Shown here: positions 11,948-22,000 of the stretch, in pieces
How the letters are laid out: every line of letters starts with the position of its first letter
Position numbering within the stretch: position 1 is the first letter of the stretch
Origin: Oscheius dolichura
Taxonomy: Eukaryota; Nematoda; Chromadorea; Rhabditida; Rhabditidae
Direction of reading: 5' to 3'
Assembly: GCA_932521035.1 (NCBI GenBank)
Contig: OW051496.1
Coordinates: 11,036,001-11,100,000, forward strand
Length of the DNA stretch: 64,000 nt
Program-made: the position numbers and the translations under genes
Notes under the pieces: model-generated
Seen by the model: only the letters and a program-made list of their open reading frames with translations
What the model was told of the DNA's origin: nothing
Database searches by the model: none

Positions 11948-12437
11948 CTGGATTTCGGTAATTTAGAGGGAGGAGAACATTATAAGAAGAATAGATTATG
12001 AAAAAATGAGACAGACCAAAGAAATTGACGCAATATAAGGTGATGCTATCTTATTTACGCCCGCGACGGCGGCCACAACGGTCACAACCATATTGTGTAA
12101 TTTGTGTTCGAATCTATTCCATTAATTTATATTGTTCTATAAATCTCAGCTCATTTTCTTTATATAAACATCTTTTTCTTCGAAGAATACCAATTTTTAA
12201 GCTCGAAGAACAAGGGTAAACAAAAGGCGAGTGGGAGGATAATCAATGGCCGTGGTCTACTGGAAAGCGTGCTTCAAGCCTCTTGAACATTTGAACATTT
12301 GCTTATTTACACTTTTATTTACCATCTTTTTAATAAATTAAGAATGATATATATCATTTTTTGACTCTACAGTAACCTGTAAACGAAATACGAGGGGAAT
12401 TCTCGGGTCACGGCCGGGGCTGAGATCGAGACTCTGG
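11948..12437. other. Intergenic region between ribokinase and GLUT genes
   Basis: About 490 bp between two minus-strand genes. It holds AT-rich sequence and no exon I can support. Confidence 0.5.
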
Positions 12438-13612
12438 CTAAACAAGCACCGACCGTGTAGTAAAAATCCTCGTCTTCTCTTCAATTTCCTTCCGTGTCCA
12501 ATAAGAATTCTGGGTTCCTTTTCTCTGAACCGAGAGGCCGGCCACAGCCACGGCCCGGTAAGCTGCCCACTCTTCGCTGCAGCCTTCCATGAGGAGGGCG
12601 CAGAATGTCCCACAGAAACAATCTCCGGCTCCGGTTGTGTCCACCACCTTCTCGGATTCAGGTATCGTCACCTGGATGGCGTCAGAATGGCTGGTGGCTA
12701 TTACAGCTCCTGGAAAATGGACCTTATTGGGGGTTTTCGCTGGTGGTCAGCGTCTGCCCCGATGGCCTACCTTGGGCGCCCATAGTGACTATGGCGCAGC
12801 TCGGCCCCATTGTCAGCATCATCTCTGCGGCTTTCTTCGCTCCTTCTACAGTATCTGCCACAATCCCAGTAATAAATTCAGCCTAATCTTTCTGTTTAAA
12901 AGGATGGCCCCCCGGCCCTGCCTCATTTTCATTTGTACAGACGATATCCACCAGGGAGAGGAGGGTCTTGTCCAGGTCGTGGTCTCCCGGAGCCGGGTTA
13001 AAGAAGACTTTCACTATAAGCATCTCTTGGTCTTGTTCGTCTTCCACTGACCTCCATGTTTCCTGGCCAGTTCAAAGGCCTTCCGATTGCCCTCTTGGGG
13101 TATCTCGGCCTGGGCGAGGAGGATCCCCCCTGACGCGATGATCTCCTCCATCTGCTCTGCCACCGCCGCCGTCAGTTCCATATTTGCTCCAAGAGTGACG
13201 ACGATGGTATTCTCTCCGTCTTTATTCACAACAATCGTTGCCGTCGCCGTGGAGGACGTCGCGGACTTCTCCAAATGGTCGACATTCACCCCGGCCTTTC
13301 GCAGCCCGGCAATGTTCGCCTCCCCGAATATGTCATCTCCTACCTGAAAAAACGACACTTACAAAGAGTTAAAAGTGTCTTACCCTGCCGAGGAAAGTGA
13401 CATCTGCCCCGAGCCTCGCCGCGGCAACGGCCTGGTTGGCTCCTTTCCCTCCGCCTCCCATGGCGAACGAATTACCACGGACACTCTCACCCGGTCGGGG
13501 AAAACTATCCGTATAACTGAAAACAGGGGGAAAATAACGATTTAAATGAGTTGATATACCTGACAAGGTCATGGACAACGCTGCCAAAGACGATGATCTT
13601 GTTATTATTCAT
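12438..13612 (-). CDS. Ribokinase (PfkB family)
   Basis: Phosphorylates D-ribose to ribose-5-phosphate in the cytosol. Six exons (13560-13612, 13384-13516, 13052-13343, 12922-13013, 12771-12882, 12438-12709) give 317 residues, the normal length. N-terminal PfkB signature [20 protein letters not shown] and C-terminal signature [13 protein letters not shown] with the catalytic Asp of GAGD are both present; NENEAEFITG and [11 protein letters not shown] match the central part. Start chosen at [16 protein letters not shown], which aligns with the first beta strand of the family. The intron at 12883-12921 starts with GC rather than GT: using it restores the conserved NENE-AEF reading, and no GT in the right place does so. 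Confidence 0.92.
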
Positions 13613-15000
13613 GGGGAATGGCCGGGGAGAATGAAATACAAGGAAGCGTTTGTTTTACGATCGATAAGCGATAAGGAGCTTAAACTACTCACGGTTACAA
13701 ATATTGGACACGGAGCAAAGTAGACTCATATTTTTGTAATTTTAAGGATTTTAATGAATTGAAATCGTTTCGGGAGCTGGAGGCAGTCCGTCCTCCCTGG
13801 CGGAAACCTCTGGCAGACGAGGGTGCGCGCCGGGCCACTGCGATTTCGACTATTTAAAATCCATTCTAGGAAAAATTATTTATAGTGCCCTATTCTACAG
13901 ATCAAGGGCTATTTGATGTTGTACTCAGAAGGAAGATTAGCTGTAGTACCGGATATAAATAGGGATTTTGTGCCATTTTCCCTCTCGGCCACAACGCGGC
14001 TTAAATCCCAGCCTGAATGGTTAGAAATGGTAAAATCGTTATTCTGAGTAGAAGCGGAGCCCTTGGTCTGTAGAATAGAGTAACACCCAGAATTTCTTTC
14101 GTGATGAGCTACAAGGCGCCAGAACATGCCCGTCGCGGCATCCAAGAATCCTAGCGCCTTCTTCAAGGTGTCTGGGCCCATTTTATGGGGAAAATAATTA
14201 CGAGTTGAGAGAGGATCGCTCCCAATTGACGGATATTCCAAAGGGAAGAGATTATATGGGAGATGTTGTGAGAGACACTGCTGTTATTCCCTGGAGACAC
14301 TGTCCCCTAGTTCTTTCCCTAATATTCCCTGTCCTCCTCCGTTCCCAGTGCTGATATAAACAATCTCTCTCTCTCCGGGATCAATTTTACTCGCCGGTCA
14401 ACGAAAGGGATCCTCCTCCTCCCCTTCCCCCAAAGTGCAAGTCTATTCTCCGCTATCTAGGCTTGCACTTTATAGCGTTCGCGCCTGCGGGTACTGGGCC
14501 GTGGCTGGTAGAGCCCCGAACACCGTTCTTTCTCGGCCGGCGGCGTGTGGCCATTTCGCGTGTTCCACTGCCCCGCAATCCGACTTTCTCTCCTTTCTCC
14601 TCGTTTTTCTAAACAAAACCGTCCATTTTGGAGTCAGAGTGAATCTGGTTGTTATCCTCCCTCCTATCGGAGACTAATGTTGACTCGTTGGTTGTTTTTC
14701 GCTTCCCGGTTGCACTTTTGCGAGAGCGGCCGTCCCACTGCCCTGCATGGCCGCTTTCTCTCCTTTCTCTTCCCCTTTTCCACAACAAACTGTCCATACT
14801 ATTGAAATTAGACAGAATATTTTGGATTGTTATCCTCCTTCCCCCAGAAATGTTGACTCGTTGGTTGTTTTTCGCTTCCGCCTTCCATCGACCGCCGTGT
14901 TTTCATCCGGAACGCCGTTCCCTTTCCCCTCGACCCAAATAGCCTGTCGCCCTTCTTCCCCTTTTCTCTTTCTTCCCTTCTCTTTCATCCTCCTCCTTCA
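13613..15000. other. Intergenic region with a short tandem duplication
   Basis: An open reading frame on minus at 13909-14241 (110 codons, starting MEYPSIGSDPLSTRNYFPHK) has no recognisable similarity and no clear splice partners, so it is not called as a gene. From about 14,500 to 14,930 two to three degenerate copies of a 173-178 bp unit occur. Confidence 0.4.
14510..14930. repeat. Degenerate tandem repeat, unit about 173-178 bp
   Basis: TGTTGACTCGTTGGTTGTTT occurs at 14678 and 14851, GTTATCCTCC at 14651 and 14829, and a CTTTCTCTCCTTTCTC tract precedes each. Segments of each unit are well conserved, others have drifted. Confidence 0.65.
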
Positions 15001-15023
15001 GGGTAAACCCCTCTCCTGGGGTA

Positions 15024-15322
15024 ATGGAGCCGGCGCCGCCACCAACCCGGCCGAGTCTGCAAAGATGGTACGAATTAATATATTATTAATCAAAAAGAAT
15101 AAAATTTAGAGGCGACGGTGGTAGGAGAAGGCTATTGAGCAAGTCCGGCAAGTCAACCAACGGGTCCCCCGTCTTTCCCGAAGATGTCTTTCTGGTGGGG
15201 CGACGAGTCCTCCACCGCGGAAATTTCCAGGTTTCTTCTTCTTGTAAATATCCAATCTGTGTTATTTCTTCAGCTACTACTCTACATTCTGCTCCCGGTG
15301 CGAGTCTCGCCGCTGAGGCGCA
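15024..15322 (+). CDS. Uncertain small gene, plus strand
   Basis: Splice-like signals suggest a short transcript: an ATG at 15024 (MEPAPPPTRPSLQ...), a donor GTACG near 15069, an acceptor before the next exon, a donor GTTTCTTCTTC near 15231 and an acceptor TTTCTTCAG near 15273, then a possible poly(A) signal AATAAA at 15384-15389. More than one reading frame survives across the junctions, so I cannot state the protein. One frame from the ATG at 15184 gives MSFWWGDESSTAEIS and stops at a TGA near 15320. No similarity was recognised. Confidence 0.2.
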
Positions 15323-15406
15323 TGTTCTACCGTGGGTCGACGGCGGCGCGGCAGCTGTATTGTATCGTGGCTGTGAAAAAAAAAATAAACGTTATGAGAA
15401 TACAAT

Positions 15407-15412
15407 TTTATT
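15407..15412 (-). terminator. Possible poly(A) signal of the CENP-A-like gene
   Basis: AATAAA on the minus strand, about 85 bp past the stop codon. Confidence 0.4.
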
Positions 15413-15494
15413 GGAGACAAGATACAGTAAAATTTGGACAAAATAAAGTAGCAAATTAAAAGTTAGCAAGAGGGGAGGAGAAGATCTAATCTGA

Positions 15495-16792
15495 TTACCA
15501 TCGTTGAAGCCTTCTGACGAGGAGAATGTCTCGAGGCATAACAGTCACACGCTTTGCATGAGCAGCACATAAATTCGCGTCTTCAAAAACCATGACGAGA
15601 AAAGCTTCGGTAGCCTAAACATAATATTGTTGCAGGAAATGCAGTATGAAATAAAAATCCTCAGGAGTTTCTTACGAACTTTTCTAGAATTGTGCGAAAT
15701 AATTTTAAGCGTACCTCTTGTAGAGCCATCATTGCTTCCAGTGTAAATCTATAGACGCCATATTTCCCAACGTGGCAGTTTGAATGTTGAGCAACTTCTC
15801 GGACTAGACGTTGAAATGGTAACTAAATTAAAATTAATCGTAACAATGGAAAATATTGGCATAAAAACTTCAAATGCCACCTACCTTTTGCATAAGTAAA
15901 CTGGTTGATTTCTGATAATGCCTGATTTCTTTTAGAGCTTTGACTCCGGGTCTATATCTCGGCATCTTTTTCACATATTTTTTCTTAGCAGCTTTTCTAT
16001 TAAAAAAATTAACAAGAGAGAAGAAATTACAAACTGTGGAGGCGGAAGAATTGCTGGAGACAGTCCTCTCAGTGATGGAGAGTCAAGAAAAGAAGGAGCA
16101 CCTCTTGGTTCTTGTGGTCCAGATTCATATCCGCTGTGTTCATCACTTTCCACTTCCTGTGTTTATTGATATAACATATTAGAAATAAGCTACTTCGATT
16201 ATAGGTCCACCATTGTAGTCGTCTAATGACATATGTGGTTCCATTACAGGTCCGCTGCGGTAACTGTCTAAAGACATACGTGGTTCCATTACGGGTCCAC
16301 TGCGGTAGCTGTCCAATGACATCCGTTGTACTGGGGATTGATTCTCTCTAAAATAAGCAAAATAAGAATACATAAAAACAAAAAAAAAATGTACGAGTCC
16401 GTTTCCTACGAAAAGGGACGGGATTTTGTTCAGTTTTTCAAAAATCGTGAAAATCAGTGAAATTTGTTCGTTGTTGACTTCCTTCCGTTCAAAACGGGCT
16501 TCTACACCATGATATGAATATAACAAACCCATTCAGTTCGGAAACACGCTTGTGTGTTGGTTTGCGCATTTGTTCATCTTCCCCTCTTCTCCAACTGGAA
16601 AAATTCTTTATATCTGACAAAGCATTATTTCTGAAAACATCGTATAATAATATAACAGTAAACTACTTACTTTATCGGATACTCGAGTTCAAATTCCCGA
16701 GTAGTTTGCGTCTGAGTTACCCTAACCTTTGTCATAGGAGAGGTATTCTGAGGATCTCGCTTTCTGGGTACTAAAGATTTATCCCTGACCAT
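15495..16792 (-). CDS. CENP-A-like centromeric histone H3 variant
   Basis: Replaces histone H3 in centromeric nucleosomes and marks kinetochore sites. Seven exons (16671-16792, 16529-16594, 16194-16347, 16035-16156, 15885-15996, 15715-15822, 15495-15614) give 267 residues. The histone fold begins [19 protein letters not shown] (from about 168), then [31 protein letters not shown] and [18 protein letters not shown], and ends RLQRW. Loop 1 between the first two main helices (AQ to MMALQEA) is about six residues longer than in canonical H3 and starts [12 protein letters not shown], which fits a CENP-A targeting region rather than replication H3. The 167-residue tail is not H3-like; it carries three copies of a 15-residue unit ([14 protein letters not shown], about 72-114). 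Presence of six introns also excludes a replication-dependent H3. Likely trans-splice acceptor TTTTTTAG lies five bases before ATG. Confidence 0.9.
16200..16334 (-). repeat. 45-bp tandem repeat inside the CENP-A-like tail
   Basis: Three copies (two nearly identical, one diverged) encode [14 protein letters not shown]-type units. The repeat stays in frame and sits in a single exon. Confidence 0.8.
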
Positions 16793-17818
16793 AAGTTCTA
16801 AAAAATCAATACATTATTTCACATAACGCAAGTGCGAAAGCCAATATGAAGCGACAAATAAGTAATACAAACTATGAAATAAATTAATGCTTTCTCATAA
16901 CGTAGGTGGTGAAAGTTCAGATTTTATCAAGAGAAGGTATGTTCTACTCCACATTGAAAATTATTTACAAAATGTGTTCTCTTTTTATCCTATCGCATTT
17001 GTGAATAAGATATCGTAAACTATAAGAGGTTTGAATATTCGCTGGACGCGCCGCTTTACTGCTGTTTTCGCGCCAAGATACGGGTATTCCGTACACATTT
17101 ATCTCACTGGAAGGGCAGAGGAAAGCTATGTAAAAAGAGTAATGTGAGCACACGGAAGGAAAATATGATTTTGATTGTAAAAATGGATCAGAAAGAAGAT
17201 GAACAGTTATTTGTTTGTAATATGACATGGCATATGTTATTTCTTCATGACAGGCATCTGATGTAGGCGAAACGGAACAAGAAACAGGAACACACAAATG
17301 GTACAAAAGAAGTTGAGGCTAAAAAAATAAACAATGTTCCTTTGTTGAAAAGTAAAATGAAATTGACGCGGGATGGGCGCGTAATCCAAAAATTAAACTG
17401 GGTCAATTATTGTTTCAAGCAAACTGGTCAATTTGCTCATTGAAAACGAATATACATTTGATCATTCAGGTATCAAATGTATCATTTCCGATCTATATAC
17501 TATTGGTTTCAACTGTCAATCTCTGCTTTTCACCTTTTATCACCCTAGATACCCACTGCATTGCTCCCCCTTTGCTCTTCTTATTTTTCTGTTATATTTT
17601 TCCTGGAAGCATCCATGGAGGAACTCGTCCTTTGGGGAAGTGAAATGTCAAGCAGCAGTCGCTCCTTTTCACATATTTTGTTCTCAGCTCTCGCATTTCA
17701 CAAAACGTCGTGAGAGACAGCTGTTTCTGCTCATCGCCATTCTCATGGAAAACACTGGCGAACTACGACACTCGTCGCAGCAGATGGCTTTTCGGATGCC
17801 GCCTTGTGGTAACGAAAA
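16793..17818. other. Divergent intergenic region
   Basis: About 1 kb between a minus-strand and a plus-strand gene, so it likely carries both promoters. Sequence GACGCGCC near 17045 and GACGCGGGA near 17365 are GC-rich islands in AT-rich DNA. No exon is supported. Confidence 0.45.
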
Positions 17819-18334
17819 ATGAACTACGACAACGACATCTATCCGCCCAGTAAGGTTTTATACCCATTGAGAGAATATCAAAATAGGGAGAGAGGAAGCG
17901 ACATGTCTTCAGAGATGCATACTAATCGGCTATTGCCGCGTGACATCTATGTCCTTCATTCACATTCCTTTTTGATACCTAGAAAAAATACAAACAAATA
18001 AAATAAATATAGAAAAAACATATTCAGCTCGTCCAACTGGCCGGGTGATGCACACCTTCGGCCAGGATCTAGAGTCCGTCCTCTTTGCTGTGCTTTCTTT
18101 TCTCTCTGGTGGTGTTCTCCTTTTTGCAATGTGTTTTGTAGTAACTAAATGTATGCAATGTTATAAAGCCAGACAACGAAGGTAATAATCCATCTCCCAC
18201 AGCAAAAACAAAGAACATTTAGATTGAAAAGGCGAGCAATGGGAGAGGACGACGATGAGCTAACAGATGCCGTTCTCGCCGGGGCATTTCAGACACTAGA
18301 TGATGAGGAAGAAACCCGTCTCGTTGACTTGTAA
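17819..18334 (+). CDS. Small single-pass membrane protein, family unknown
   Basis: Three exons (17819-17849, 18028-18181, 18223-18334) give 98 residues. The N-terminus MNYDNDIYPPTRPTGRVMHT is short and has no signal peptide; one clear membrane segment follows (about residues 30-53, SVLFAVLSFLSGGVLLFAMCF), then KCMQCYKARQRRLKRRAMG and an acidic tail ending EEETRLVDL. The basic stretch directly after the membrane segment predicts the C-terminus in the cytosol. Start chosen at the only ATG that gives the frame through the first intron (178 bp). I do not recognise a family. Confidence 0.55.
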
Positions 18335-19051
18335 TATATCATTTTTTACTGTGATTATATGTTCTTCGTATAAATTTGACGTATAAGTGCGTTTCATTTA
18401 GACTCGGTTTGGTTCAAATTGTGTTTCAAAGTGCGCCCCACCGAGACTGCCGACCTTCAACTGGTCAAATAATAAGTGCTACGTTGCTTTACCACATTTC
18501 CCCCGTTCTTTTATCCCCTTCAGGCTAACATTTTGTCCTTTTTTGATATAGAAGAAGAAATATACGAGAAGAATGAACCTCCTAACTGTACGGTTACTGC
18601 TGTTCGATGGGCATTAGGAGGAGGCTGTTCCACAATTTTGGACTTTTCCGAAGGCAGGCTGCCCAGAGCTCAATTCCGTACTCTTTTGTAAATTATTTCA
18701 ACTAATTCTTATTCAGCAGGTCTTATTCTCTCTGGAAAGTCTTGTCTCTCGCTTATTCTCTCTCATTTTCAAGGGAAACTTCCCATTTTTAGCTTTTCAA
18801 ACTCTCTTATTCCATTTCAAGAGCCAAAAAAGGTCGTTACAAATCGATATAATTGTCTTTCCCTGTTCAAAATGTCATAGGAAACATTGTAATTTCATTT
18901 TTACCTGTCGAAAAGTTATTTGTCCGCCGACACGTTCAGTCAAATTGTTCGACTAGTCGATTCCGGCCAGGAAAGCGACGCATCCCTCATCTCTTCGCAT
19001 TTTTCCATTTTCTTCCTCCAAAAACTACCCGATAAAATTAATATTATTCAG
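18335..19051. other. Intergenic region before UGGT
   Basis: About 700 bp. An open stretch at 18524-18691 (ANILSFFDIEEEIYEKNEPP...) is preceded by CCCCTTCAG and might be an exon, but no partner exon in phase was found. The rest is CT-rich and ends in the acceptor-like ATATTATTCAG next to the UGGT start. Confidence 0.4.
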
Positions 19052-22000
19052 ATGTACATCCTGTACATCCTCTTGGGTACGTGCCTCGGAATACAGGGCC
19101 AATCCGCCCAGAAATCTGTCCTCGTCTCCCTCAACGCCAAATGGCAGTCGACTTCTCTCATAGCCGAGGCCAGGTAGTCCCTTTCCCTTTTTCTAACACC
19201 AAATTCTAGTGAATACGTGGCAACAGAAGGCAATGACGAGTTTTGGAAGTTTGTAAACAATGTCAACGAGAAGACGACGACGATGGATTGGACGAGTCTG
19301 ACCAGTGAGCAGAAGTACCGGCTGGCCGAGCAGCAGACGGCCGCCACCCTGGGAAAAGCCACGGATCTCTTGGACCTGTCCCTCTCGATCAGAACTTATT
19401 CTCCTCGTGTTCAACTATTCCAACAGGTGGCCCTCTCTCCCTCTATTATAATCCTCCCCTTCTCTCCAGATCGGCTCTGAATATTCCTCGTCTTGTTTGG
19501 CATTCTTCGATGTTCATGGGACGATCTCCTGCTCGGCCGACGAGTTAGAGAAAGCCGTGGAGAAGGCGGCCTCCTCCAGCCCGGCTACCCTCCTCTCGGT
19601 CGACCACATCTTCCCCAGTGCCAACACCTCTACGACGACCATCCTCGTCTACGGAGACATTGGTTCGCCCGAGCTGGCCGTCCTTCACAAGAAGGCCTCC
19701 TCCCTGGCTCGGCAACACGGTCTACAGTATGCCCTCCGTCATTACCAGAAGGAAGCCAAGGGATCGATGTCTCTCTCCGGTTACGGTGTCGAGTTGGCCA
19801 TCAAAAACACGGAATACAAGGCGGTGGACGACAGCAACAAGAAGAGCGACGAGTCCCACGAGGACGAGGAGAACCTGCACGGATTCAATTTCAAGATCTT
19901 GAAGCAGATGCACAAGCAGTCGACGGAATCCCTCGACGCGCTAAGGATGCACCTCAAGGACATCGAGGAACTCGTCCCGTTGAAGCAGTGGCAGGTCCAG
20001 GATCTCGGCTTCCAGGCGGCGCAATGGATTGTTCAGAAGGAGAATGAAGACGGCACGGGCATTGCCCAGCTGAAGGATCTCTCCCAGAACTTTCCCCTCC
20101 ATGCCAGGTACCGTAATTTCTTCCATTTTCCTCTTTATTCCCCTAATTTATAGAGATATCGCCCGTATCCAAGTGGAGAAGCCGCTGCGAGCTGAAATTG
20201 ACAACAATGTCCAAAATTCTTTCGAGAAATTGGGACTAGAAGCCGGCGAGTCGGCTCTCTACGTGAACGGGATTAATATGGAGATTGAGCAGTTGGATAT
20301 GTTTGACTTGGTGGATACGTTGAAGCAGGAGGAACAACTCTCGACTGGATTTCATAATATGGGAATTAATGTGAGATTTCTACCGTATGCTCCCTACAGT
20401 AATCCGATTTCTAGAGGGAATATCTGTCCATTTTGACGGGTTTGGATCTCTCGGACGAGAAGGTCAGCTACGCGTTGGACTACAGAGATGCCTATCCATT
20501 TGTGAGTTATTTGATTCAATTGGATCCACCCGTACAATCTCGGCAACTGTTCCCTACTTGAGCAAAACTCGAGGCCACCTACCTACCGAGGCTTTACGGG
20601 TGCGGGAGAATACTCTCGGGTTACTGTAGCCTATACGAGAGTCTTTTTGTTTCAGTATTTGAACAATTTGGACACGGATAAACGATACAAGCAGTGGGGA
20701 AACAGCGTCAAACTCATGCTCCAGCCCTATTATCCGGGAATGATTCGCCCGATCGCGAGGAATCTCTTCAATTTGGTAGAACCCTATTCTTTTCAAGATC
20801 AATTGACACCTTTTTAGATCTTTGTGGTGAATCCAGCCGACCCGGAGAGCCGCAATTTGATGAAGATTGGAAATAGTTTCTATCAACACGAGATCCCGCT
20901 CCGTATTGGCTATATCTTCGCGGTGAATCCGGACAAGGAGGTCAGCGGGAAGGAAGACGTCGGGGTGGCCATTCTCAACCTGTTCAACTTCCTCTCGACG
21001 GACACGAGCATTGCCGAAGCGATGCAGACGGTGATCAAGTTGGTCGACGCCCACCGCGGGGGAATAACAGCCGCCGATGTGAAGACGTGGTTCATCAAGA
21101 ATCATCCAGATGCCGATTATGAGGATGTCTTCGGCCCGAACACGGACTACGATAAGGGCCGCTCCGTCGGGGCCGAGTTCTTGGCCAGGACGGCGATCGG
21201 CCGCGCGCCGAAGGTCCTCCTGAATGGATATGCCCTGGAGGATGCCGGGATCAAGGGCGACAAATTCGAGGAGACGGTCATGATGGAAATTATGAAGGTC
21301 ACGCCGAAGATTCAACGGGCTATTATGAATGGTAGGAGAGTTGGAAACATTTTCTATGGTTTTTTAGGACAATTGACTGACCGTAACAATGTGGGAAATT
21401 GGCTGCTGGACCAGAAAGAAGTCATGCCGCGGCTGAATGCCCGTGTGCTGGATGCTCCCCTCGCCAAGAAGTACATCGACTACAGTGAGACGGCCCCGTG
21501 TAAGGCAAAGACCCTGGCTCAATTCCTGCCGTTGTCTTCCGGTGAAAAGAGTCAATGCCTGCTGGAGAAGAGCGTCTATTTGACGAGATCCGAGGACCAA
21601 TCCACTATGGTAGGTCGTTTTACTGTTCTCTAGGGGACATCCTCCACCAGGAGGCATCCTCCAAAAAGGCCGCCTACCTGAAACTGCCCCTTGGTTTAGA
21701 AGACAGTTTTCAATTTCAGGGTTCGACTCTCTGGGTTGTGGCGGACGTGGACACGGTGGAAGGCAGACAACTCGCCTACAATGCCATCAAGCAGCTGAAA
21801 CACAGCAAGGCCTCGCGAATTGCTCTGCTCCTGAACCCGGCCGATATGGACACGGCCTGCTCGGCCACCAGCATCTCCTCCCTGGTCCATGCTTCCCTTC
21901 GTCTTCTTCCTCGCCAACAAGCCAAGCAATTTGTAACGAAGCTGGTCAAGGAAGAGTTTGCTGAGAAATTGATCAAGGGACAGGTGACGATAGAGGAACT

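Noticed and set aside
12061-12110. MVVTVVAAVAG reading on minus strand upstream of GLUT, followed by GTAAAT
   Set aside because: Out of phase with the first GLUT exon, which already has its own start after an acceptor.
13909-14241. 110-codon minus-strand frame
   Set aside because: No similarity, no acceptor or start context, and AT-rich flanks; left as an unassigned frame.
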